From Campylobacter estrildidarum (GTDB taxonomy: Bacteria > Campylobacterota > Campylobacteria > Campylobacterales > Campylobacteraceae), in NCBI RefSeq assembly GCF_005406205.1, contig NZ_NXLZ01000006.1, forward strand, positions 1-64,000: 64,000 nucleotides of DNA, given 5' to 3'. Under the pieces are notes generated by a model. That model had not been told where the DNA came from. It saw nothing but the letters and a program-made list of their open reading frames with translations, and made no database searches. Shown piece by piece: positions 37,754-44,708 of the stretch. How positions within the stretch are numbered: the first letter of the stretch is position 1; each line of letters opens with the position of its first letter. The position numbers and the translations under genes are program-made.

Positions 37754-38024
37754 ATTTATCTCTAAGATTTAATTCTGTGATTAATTTACTATAAGAATTG
37801 TAATCTTTTCTTTTAAGATAGGCTAAAAGTCTTTTTCTTTTACCAACTAGCTTTAAAAGTCCTAGTCTTGAAGAAAAATCTTTTTTATAGATTTTTAGAT
37901 GTTCAGTAAGCTCGGCAATTCTTGCACTTAAAAGTGCTACTTGAACTTCTGTTGAACCAGTATCTCCTGGTTTTCTAGCGAATTTCGCAACAATTTCTGC
38001 TTTTTTAGCCGAATCCAAAGCCAT
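37752..38024 (-). CDS. rpsO: 30S ribosomal protein S15
   Basis: A 90-residue S15 that binds 16S rRNA early in small-subunit assembly. Conserved features: [22 protein letters not shown] (about 14-35), [30 protein letters not shown]. Normal length. A strong AGGAGG ribosome site lies before the ATG. Monocistronic here. Confidence 0.98.
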   Translation of the reverse strand: MALDSAKKAEIVAKFARKPGDTGSTEVQVALLSARIAELTEHLKIYKKDFSSRLGLLKLVGKRKRLLAYLKRKDYNSYSKLITELNLRDK

Positions 38025-38151
38025 AATAGACCTCCTGATTGGTTTAAATTTTTTGAAGTTTTTATTATATCAAATTAAAACAAAAAATAAACTGAAGTAT
38101 ATTTTATTTTTAAAATTATAAAATTTAAGCCATTTTCTAAGATTTTTTTAT

Positions 38152-38157
38152 TATAAT
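38152..38157 (+). promoter_or_regulatory. sigma-70 type -10 box upstream of the rrf2 gene
   Basis: TATAAT lies 36 nt before the GTG start of the Rrf2 regulator, followed by an AAGGAG ribosome site at about 38182-38187. It probably drives the operon rrf2-flhA-DHH. Confidence 0.5.
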
Positions 38158-38193
38158 AAAACCGTTTTTTTGTGTACGATATAAGGAGATTTT

Positions 38194-38592
38194 GTGCTAT
38201 TTACTAAAGCTAGCGAATATGCTTTACTTTCTTTAATTTACATTGCTCAAAAAGAAAAACCTCAAGATGTGGATTTTTTATCTACCGAGCTTAATATCCC
38301 AAAAAGCTTTTTAGCTAAAATTTTACAAACTCTAGCTAGAGATAATTTACTCCAATCTTTTAAAGGATCAAAAGGGGGGTTTGCCTTAATAAAAGATCCT
38401 AAAGAATACAACATAAAAGAAATTATAAATAGTGCAGAAAAAAAAGATGTAAATGTTTTTGAGTGCAGCGGTGGTACATGTCCAAGCAATAAAGAAAAAG
38501 ATTGTACGCTTATGCCCGTACTTACAAAATTACAAGATAAAGTGGATGAATTTTTAAATTCTATTACTTTAGCGGATATTATGAAAAAATAA
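38194..38592 (+). CDS. Rrf2-family transcriptional regulator
   Basis: 132 residues, starting at GTG with AAGGAG upstream. The N-terminal winged helix (LFTKASEYALLSLIYIA, then PKSFLAKILQTLARDNLLQS, then KGSKGGFALIKDP) is typical. A likely iron-sulfur site is CSGGTCPSNKEKDC (about 90-103), the three-cysteine pattern of IscR/NsrR-like members, so it may sense iron-sulfur status, oxidants or NO. It directly abuts flhA: the stop TAA is followed at once by ATG. Its targets cannot be seen from the sequence. Confidence 0.9.
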   Translation: MLFTKASEYALLSLIYIAQKEKPQDVDFLSTELNIPKSFLAKILQTLARDNLLQSFKGSKGGFALIKDPKEYNIKEIINSAEKKDVNVFECSGGTCPSNKEKDCTLMPVLTKLQDKVDEFLNSITLADIMKK

Positions 38593-40767
38593 ATGGCAAA
38601 AAAAAATAAATTAGTTGAACTCATATTTCCTTTTTTAGGACCTTTAATCGGTCCGGTTTTAAAGGCGAAAAGTCTTACTATAGTTGGTTTTATAGTATGT
38701 ATTTTGGCTATTATTATCGTTCCTTTGCCAAGCCCTGTTTTGGATTTTTTTCTAGCTTTAAGTATCGCTTTATCCGTATTAATAATTTTAATTTCTATTT
38801 ATATTCCTAAGCCGACCGACTTAACAACTTTTCCAACTTTGATTTTGATTATAACTCTTTTTAGGCTTTCTTTGAATATTGCCACAACACGTATGATTTT
38901 AAGCGAGGGACAGAACGGACCTGCAGCTGTTAGTGAGATCATCGCCTCTTTTGGTGAATTTGTCGTTGGCGGAAATATGGTCATAGGAGTGATTGTATTT
39001 TGTATCTTGGTTTTAATTAATTTTATGGTTGTAACCAAAGGTAGCACTAGGGTTTCTGAAGTACAAGCAAGATTTACACTTGATGCAATGCCTGGAAAGC
39101 AAATGGCTATAGATGCCGATTTAAATGCAGGTCTCATCGATGAACAAACAGCACGCGCAAGACGCCAAGAAATCATCGCTGAAGCAAATTTTTATGGCGC
39201 AATGGATGGTTCGAGTAAATTTATCAAAGGTGACGCTGTTGCAGGTATTATCATTACAATCATTAATATTATTGGTGGTTTTTTGATAGGATCTTTTCAG
39301 CACGATATGCCATTATCGGGTGCAGCATCTACTTATACTATACTTACGATAGGCGATGGACTTGTGTCCCAAATTCCAGGTCTCATTACTTCTACAGCAA
39401 CGGCTATCATTATTACTCGTGCTAGTAAAGATGAAGATAATTTTGCAGAAGGAACTTTAAATCAACTTTTAAGTGAGTATAGAACTTTATTAATCGTGGG
39501 TTTTGTATTGTTTATCTTTGCTTTAGTTCCAGGACTGCCACATCTATCTTTAGGTTTTATGTCCTTAGTATTTTTAGCACTTGGGTATTTAACAAAACAA
39601 GTTAAAGAGGGTAAAATAGAAATTATGGCTACTAAAAAAACAAAACCAAGTGCAACAGGTGGTGCAGCTTCTACAGGTACAGCCGATGCAGCTCCTACTA
39701 AGAAAAGCGAAGAAGAAATTTTAAAAGAGGAAGAGCATAAAATCAATGATATACTTAAAGTTGAAATTTTAGAACTTGAACTTGGTTATGGACTTATAAA
39801 ATTAGCTGAAAGTGAGCTAACTGAAAGAATTCGATCAATGAGAAGAAGTATTGCCGAAAGTTTAGGCTTTTTGATGCCAAAAATAAGAATTCGGGATAAT
39901 CTAAGACTTAAACCTAATGAATATAGCTTTAAATTAAAAGGAGTTTCTATAGCGAGTGCTGAAATTTATCCGGATAAATATTTAGCTATGGATAGCGGAT
40001 TTATTACTGAAGAAATTGAAGGTATAGCCACGAAAGAACCCGCTTTTAACTCTGATGCGCTTTGGATTGATGCAAATTTAAAGGATGAGGCAACACTTAA
40101 TGGTTACATAGTTATTGATCCTGCAAGCGTGATTTCAACTCATATGAGTGAGCTTATAAAATCTCACGCAAGCGAACTTTTAACACGCCAAGAAGTACAA
40201 AATCTTTTAGATAAGGTTAAAAATGATTATCCGATTATAGTTGAAGGTGCTTTAAATGTAGCTCCGGTTAGTTTGATTCAAAAAATTCTCAAAGATTTGC
40301 TTAAATATCATATACCTATTAAAGATATGCTTACTATTTTAGAATCAGTTAGCGATATAGCTGAAGTAAGTAAAAGTTTTGATATGATCATAGAGCATGT
40401 AAGAGCATCTCTAGCAAGAATGATTACAAATATGTATTTAGATGACAAAGGAAATTTAGATATTTTTATTTTAGATTCTGCTAGTTCTGCAATTTTAATG
40501 GAAAATGTGCAGTTTAAAGATGGTAGTTATCATTTGCCTTTAAGTGTAGCACAAACTGGAGTTTTAGTGGATACTTTAAGGGCTGAAGTAGCTGCAGTTT
40601 CTAATGGTCGTATAAAGCCTTTCATACTTTGTGTTGAACCGCAGCTTAGAAAATTTATTGCTGATATTTGTTATAACTTTAACATAAATATTGTTGTATT
40701 AAGTTTTGCAGAAATCGCAGAAAATACTAATTTTAATACAGAAGGTATTATAAAGATAGAACTTTAA
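38593..40767 (+). CDS. flhA: flagellar export gate protein FlhA
   Basis: 724 residues, inner membrane. Eight membrane segments occupy about residues 25-330, with the conserved FHIPEP-type loop (VQARFTLDAMPGKQMAIDADLNAGLID, about 155-182) between them. A linker follows (about 350-375, Thr/Ala-rich) and then a cytoplasmic domain that docks chaperones and substrates (PALIRIRDN-like region MPKIRIRDNLRL near 430). Part of the flagellar type III export gate; in Campylobacter it is also needed to signal RpoN-dependent transcription. Translation is probably coupled to the regulator upstream. Confidence 0.96.
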   Translation: MAKKNKLVELIFPFLGPLIGPVLKAKSLTIVGFIVCILAIIIVPLPSPVLDFFLALSIALSVLIILISIYIPKPTDLTTFPTLILIITLFRLSLNIATTRMILSEGQNGPAAVSEIIASFGEFVVGGNMVIGVIVFCILVLINFMVVTKGSTRVSEVQARFTLDAMPGKQMAIDADLNAGLIDEQTARARRQEIIAEANFYGAMDGSSKFIKGDAVAGIIITIINIIGGFLIGSFQHDMPLSGAASTYTILTIGDGLVSQIPGLITSTATAIIITRASKDEDNFAEGTLNQLLSEYRTLLIVGFVLFIFALVPGLPHLSLGFMSLVFLALGYLTKQVKEGKIEIMATKKTKPSATGGAASTGTADAAPTKKSEEEILKEEEHKINDILKVEILELELGYGLIKLAESELTERIRSMRRSIAESLGFLMPKIRIRDNLRLKPNEYSFKLKGVSIASAEIYPDKYLAMDSGFITEEIEGIATKEPAFNSDALWIDANLKDEATLNGYIVIDPASVISTHMSELIKSHASELLTRQEVQNLLDKVKNDYPIIVEGALNVAPVSLIQKILKDLLKYHIPIKDMLTILESVSDIAEVSKSFDMIIEHVRASLARMITNMYLDDKGNLDIFILDSASSAILMENVQFKDGSYHLPLSVAQTGVLVDTLRAEVAAVSNGRIKPFILCVEPQLRKFIADICYNFNINIVVLSFAEIAENTNFNTEGIIKIEL

Positions 40768-40775
40768 GGAAAATA

Positions 40776-41828
40776 ATGAAAATTTATCATCTTTCGCATA
40801 CAGATCTTGATGGTTATGCTTGTCAGTTTGTTACTCATTTTTATTTTAAAAATGTGAAATTTTACAATTCAAATTATGGCAAAGAAATTAACGAAAATTT
40901 CAATGTTATTATAAACGATATAGAAAGGAAACAGAATTTAGAAAAAGCCATAATTTTAATCACAGATTTAAATTTAAGCCTTTCTCAATGCGAAGAGTTT
41001 GATAAAGTATGCAAAGAGAAAAAAATTAAGATTTTCTTGCTTGATCATCATCAAAGTGGAGAAGAGTGCGCAAAAAAATATTCTTGGTATTTACTCGATT
41101 CAAAAAGATGTGCTACAAAAATCACTTATGATTTTTTTTCTAAAATTTGCAAATCAGATGTAGAGCTTTCAAATTTCGTAGATGTAGTTAATTCTGTCGA
41201 TATTTGGTTAAGCGAAGACAAAAATTTTGAGCTTGGAAAAGTTTTTCTAGGTTTGATAGCTAATGCAAAAGAAATTAATCGAGTTATGTTTAAAGAAGCA
41301 CAAGTATTTTATATATTTTTTCTTTTTGAGAGGGCACGTAAATTTATCGATAAAGAAAATTCTAATGTTTTACTTGATAATGCTACACATTTTATAAAAA
41401 AAGATTTTTTCACCAAAGATCGTGATGATACCCTTGCTAATTTAATCTCCAATTTCGTGGTAGAGAAATTAAGTGAGCTTAAAAATGATTTTACTATAGA
41501 ATATGAAGGATATAAAGGAATTTTAACTGTAAATATAGGAAATACTTCTATAATTGGAAATGATTTTTTAATTAAAAATCCAGATTATGATTTTTTTGTC
41601 GATATAAGCTCAAGAAAAACTTTAAGTTTTAGAGCGAATGGCAAAATAGATGTAAGTATAATGGCTAAGAATTTAGTAGGTGGCGGGGGGCATAAAAATG
41701 CTAGTGGAGGGTTATTTTCAGCCTTTAAAGATAGTGCAAACTATGATTATATTAAAGCTCAAATTCTTGATCTTATTAAAAGTAAAGAATTAAAGAAAGA
41801 AAACAAAGATGTCTCAGCAAACTCATAA
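40776..41828 (+). CDS. DHH family phosphoesterase
   Basis: 350 residues. The N-terminal metal-binding motifs are HTDLDGYACQF (about 8-18), an IITDLNLS strand and LLDHHQSGEE (about 85-95); the DHHA1 substrate-binding motif GGGGHKNASGGLF is near 310. Such proteins hydrolyse small nucleotides such as oligoribonucleotides, pAp or cyclic dinucleotides. It is 8 nt after flhA and overlaps the next small gene by 20 nt. The real substrate is unknown. Confidence 0.88.
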   Translation: MKIYHLSHTDLDGYACQFVTHFYFKNVKFYNSNYGKEINENFNVIINDIERKQNLEKAIILITDLNLSLSQCEEFDKVCKEKKIKIFLLDHHQSGEECAKKYSWYLLDSKRCATKITYDFFSKICKSDVELSNFVDVVNSVDIWLSEDKNFELGKVFLGLIANAKEINRVMFKEAQVFYIFFLFERARKFIDKENSNVLLDNATHFIKKDFFTKDRDDTLANLISNFVVEKLSELKNDFTIEYEGYKGILTVNIGNTSIIGNDFLIKNPDYDFFVDISSRKTLSFRANGKIDVSIMAKNLVGGGGHKNASGGLFSAFKDSANYDYIKAQILDLIKSKELKKENKDVSANS

Positions 41829-42054
41829 AAAGAATTTAAATGAAGAATTAGAAGATTTACAATATGAATTAAGTATTGTTTTAGAAGCAATGCTTTTATA
41901 TGCTGGTGTTAAAAGAGAGAAACTAGAATCAGCTATTGAAGTATATATAGACAATATAGATTCAGTATTAAAAGACTCTCAAAAAGAAGGTGTTGATGAG
42001 ATCTTAGAAGTCGTGGAATTTTTAAAAAATAAACATAAGGATTTATTCGTATGA
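41809..42054 (+). CDS. small acidic helical protein
   Basis: 81 residues, charged, predicted all helical and partly coiled-coil (LNEELEDLQYELSIVLEAMLL). No signal peptide. It overlaps the DHH gene by 20 nt and the next gene by 4 nt, so it belongs to the operon. Function unknown. Confidence 0.72.
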   Translation: MSQQTHKKNLNEELEDLQYELSIVLEAMLLYAGVKREKLESAIEVYIDNIDSVLKDSQKEGVDEILEVVEFLKNKHKDLFV

Positions 42055-42686
42055 AAAAATTAGCTACAATATTTTTAAGCTTATATTCTTTAAGTTATGC
42101 TAATATATATGAAGATTTGAGTGATTTTGCTTATAAAAAAGTTTCTGATGAAAATTTTAAAGTTGAAAATGCAAAAATAGTCCATTTTTTTAAAAACAAT
42201 AAAGAATGTTTAGATCTTTTAATTAGTCCAAAGCAAGTGCAAATTTTAAAAAGTTACAATTCTTGTAAAAACTTAGAAAAAGATGTAGATTTTAACAATT
42301 TTTTAAATAAAGATTTTTTAACTTTATATAAAAATGATGGAAAATTTATACAAGAAAAAATACTGGATTTAAAAAATGTAATGCAAGATATTATGCTTTA
42401 TTATAAATTGCATTATGCTTTTAGTAAAGATATAAAAGATATGAGTAAAAATAAAAATCTAAATGTTTTAAATAGTATAGATACTAAAGAAGGTGGAACT
42501 TTACTCTATAGGATAAATAACCAAACCTGTGTAGGAATAGAACTTAAAAAGCATAATTCAAAAATGGCTATGAAAATTTATGGTATAGAAAATTTAGATA
42601 AAAAATGCAAACTCTTTATAGAATCACCAGATTTTAAAAATATTTCCTATACAACAAAAGATTTTAATTGGTATTATCTAGAATAA
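42051..42686 (+). CDS. hypothetical exported protein
   Basis: 211 residues with a signal peptide (MKKLATIFLSLYSLSYANIY, cleaved near residue 17), so it is probably periplasmic. Four cysteines are spread through the mature part (KECLD, NSCKN, QTCVG, KKCKL). No family recognised. It is the last gene of the rrf2-flhA operon; its last 13 bp overlap an opposing small reading frame. Confidence 0.75.
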   Translation: MKKLATIFLSLYSLSYANIYEDLSDFAYKKVSDENFKVENAKIVHFFKNNKECLDLLISPKQVQILKSYNSCKNLEKDVDFNNFLNKDFLTLYKNDGKFIQEKILDLKNVMQDIMLYYKLHYAFSKDIKDMSKNKNLNVLNSIDTKEGGTLLYRINNQTCVGIELKKHNSKMAMKIYGIENLDKKCKLFIESPDFKNISYTTKDFNWYYLE

Positions 42687-42814
42687 AAAATATTTTTGAT
42701 TTTTAAAAATATTTTTTTAAAAAAGCTTGTTTTGATATAAGAATCTTTTCGACCCAAAGTTTGGAAAACGCAAACATCTAAGTCTCTTTTTTCTTGAATA
42801 CTTAAATTTTTCAT
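42674..42814 (-). CDS. small hypothetical protein (46 residues)
   Basis: Minus-strand frame starting MKNLSIQEKRDLDVCVFQTL and ending in a very basic, hydrophobic tail (KTSFFKKIFLKIKNIFYSR). AAGG lies about 10 nt before the ATG. The composition looks coding, and I recall a small opposing gene at this place in C. jejuni. The alternative is a chance frame or a gene relic. Confidence 0.45.
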   Translation of the reverse strand: MKNLSIQEKRDLDVCVFQTLGRKDSYIKTSFFKKIFLKIKNIFYSR

Positions 42815-42920
42815 TGAAATTAAACCTTAATTAAAATATTGCAGACCTTATTCTATCCTAAAATACTTTAGTTTTTTATTAAGTTCTGTATTTTTAGATG
42901 TTTAAAATTTTAAAAAAATA

Positions 42921-42949
42921 TTGACTTTTGTTAATCAAAATTATATAAT
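42921..42949 (+). promoter_or_regulatory. sigma-70 promoter of tsdA
   Basis: TTGACT, 17 nt, then TATAAT: both boxes are near consensus at ideal spacing, which is unusual in Campylobacter where -35 boxes are normally weak. An AGGAGG ribosome site follows 7 nt before the ATG at 42990. Confidence 0.8.
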
Positions 42950-42989
42950 TAATACTGAATTTAAAATCTAAAAAATCAGGAGGGATTAT

Positions 42990-43979
42990 ATGAAAAAAAA
43001 GGTTTCCATGGCTTTAGCATTAATGCTATTTGGAAGTTGTGCATTTGCACTCGATCAGAAATTAGAAAAAACTAAAGGAGCTACAGGTATCGATTTGCCT
43101 ACAGCTAAGTGGGTTTTGCCTAAAGCATTAAATGAAGATGGCACTATTGATGAAAGTAAAATGCCAAAAAATTCTAAATATGCACAAATGGTAATTTTTG
43201 GAAATAAAATTTTAAATGAAACTAGTAAATACACAGGACCACAGGCAAAGGATCCTAAAAAAAGATTTGCTGGAAATAACCTTTCTTGTTCAAGTTGTCA
43301 TGCAGCAGCGGGAAGTGTTCAAAATCAAGCCGGTTTTGTAGGAATATGGGGAAGATTTCCACAATATAACGCAAGAGCAGATAAAGTTATAACTTTAGCT
43401 GATAGAGTTAATGGCTGTTATGAGAGATCGATGAATGGTAAACGTATGCCAGAAAATTCTCCAGAAATGAAAGCAATTCTTACTTATATGCAATGGCTTT
43501 CTCAAGGTGTTCCAGTAGGAGCTAAGATTAAAGGACAAAGTCTTAAAAAAATAGATTATCTTTCAAGAGCTGCTGATCCTAAAAAAGGAGAAAAAATTTA
43601 TCAAGAAAAATGCGTTGCTTGCCACCAAGAAAATGGATTAGGGCTTAAAAATGAAGATAGCACAGGAGCGTATTATATATATCCACCATTATGGGGAAAA
43701 GATAGCTACAATACTGGAGCTGGAATGTATCGCTTAGTTAAAGCGGCATCTTATATAAAAGAAAATATGCCTCAAGGCGATCCTAATTTAACTCTTGAAC
43801 AAGCTTATGATGTGGCTGCTTATATGAATTCGCAATCTCGTCCTATTAAAGCAAATAGAGATAAAGATTTTCCAGATAGAAAAGTAAAACCTTTGGATAT
43901 GGATGTAGGACCTTATGATGATAGCTTCTCTACAACTCAACATCGTTATGGACCTTATAAACCAATGTTAAAAAAATAA
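42990..43979 (+). CDS. tsdA: diheme cytochrome c, thiosulfate dehydrogenase / tetrathionate reductase TsdA
   Basis: A 329-residue periplasmic enzyme with signal peptide (MKKKVSMALALMLFGSCAFA). Two heme c sites: CSSCH (100-104) and CVACH (208-212). The conserved NGCYERSMNG stretch (Cys143) gives the unusual cysteine ligand to the first heme that defines TsdA; a later Met (near GAGMYRL or ENMPQG) would bind heme 2. Campylobacter TsdA works mainly as a tetrathionate reductase, letting tetrathionate serve as electron acceptor at low oxygen. Gene followed by a strong terminator and preceded by a near-consensus promoter. Confidence 0.9.
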   Translation: MKKKVSMALALMLFGSCAFALDQKLEKTKGATGIDLPTAKWVLPKALNEDGTIDESKMPKNSKYAQMVIFGNKILNETSKYTGPQAKDPKKRFAGNNLSCSSCHAAAGSVQNQAGFVGIWGRFPQYNARADKVITLADRVNGCYERSMNGKRMPENSPEMKAILTYMQWLSQGVPVGAKIKGQSLKKIDYLSRAADPKKGEKIYQEKCVACHQENGLGLKNEDSTGAYYIYPPLWGKDSYNTGAGMYRLVKAASYIKENMPQGDPNLTLEQAYDVAAYMNSQSRPIKANRDKDFPDRKVKPLDMDVGPYDDSFSTTQHRYGPYKPMLKK

Positions 43980-43984
43980 GGTTT

Positions 43985-44007
43985 TAGGTGAGAAAATGTC
44001 TCACCTA
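43985..44007 (+). terminator. Rho-independent terminator of tsdA
   Basis: TAGGTGAGA and TCTCACCTA pair over 9 bp around a 5-nt loop, followed by a T-rich tail (TTTTTAGTTTTTTTT). It starts 6 nt after the tsdA stop codon. Confidence 0.9.
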
Positions 44008-44019
44008 TTTTTAGTTTTT

Positions 44020-44557
44020 TTTAAAAATAAAGCTTTTTTGTATTTCATACTTACTTAAAAAGATTAAATTTTCCAAAAGTAGTTTATTATATGAGATAAT
44101 TTATAAAAAAACGACATAAAATTTAATTGAAGTTATAAGTATTTTGATTAGATTTTTTTTGAAATCAAAATGAAGATTTTGTTCTTTATAAAATTTTTTA
44201 TATTCTTTTTTTAAATGATGTTATTTTTAAACATTATAAAAACCTCTTCTCTCAAGAATTTAAAACTTATTTAGTTTACCTAAAAGATGCCACAATAAAG
44301 AAGATAAATTAATTTTTGAAGAGAAAAAGATACTTTGAATTTTTTATCAAAAGTGGATTTGTAGATTTGTTAATTTTATTAAAATAAAACAAAACGTAAC
44401 GTGGAATTTGGAAAAATGTATCAATATTAAAGCTTTTGAAAGTTAAAAATTTGAACTATAAAATAAAAGTTAAAAAAATAAGACTTTGATTTGAAAAACA
44501 GCTTATAATATTTTCAATTAAATAATTTTTACAAGAATGATTATTTTTTGGGAGATG
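44020..44557. other. gene-poor stretch between tsdA and tRNA-Gly
   Basis: About 540 bp of AT-rich DNA with no frame of useful length. Short open pieces on the plus strand (around 44250-44390) have a coding-like composition but are interrupted. Probably decayed coding DNA; nothing identifiable. Confidence 0.4.
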
Positions 44558-44632
44558 TGGAGCGGGAAACGAGATTCGAACTCGCGACCCCAACCTTGGC
44601 AAGGTTGTGCTCTACCCCTGAGCTATTCCCGC
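44558..44632 (-). tRNA. tRNA-Gly (anticodon GCC)
   Basis: The minus-strand sequence runs from GCGGGAATAGCTCAGGGG to TTTCCCGCTCCA, with a 7-bp acceptor stem and encoded CCA. Anticodon arm CAACC-TTGCCAA-GGTTG gives GCC. T-loop GTTCGAATC is standard. 75 nt. Confidence 0.95.
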
Positions 44633-44643
44633 GTAAAATAAAA

Positions 44644-44677
44644 AAACCACAGTGTGATTTTTTTCACACTGTGGTTT
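44644..44677 (-). terminator. Rho-independent terminator of the autotransporter gene
   Basis: AAACCACAGTGTGA and TCACACTGTGGTTT form a perfect 14-bp stem around a 6-nt loop, followed on the minus strand by TTTTTTTATTTTA. It lies about 30 nt past the autotransporter stop codon and just before tRNA-Gly. Confidence 0.92.
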
Positions 44678-44708
44678 AAAAGAGAAAAATATGTGCATTT
44701 CTCAAATA

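Noticed and set aside
38370-38380. G6 run in the rrf2 gene (and another G6 in the DHH gene near 41689) as phase-variable tracts
   Set aside because: Six G are below the length that varies often in C. jejuni, and both genes are in frame.
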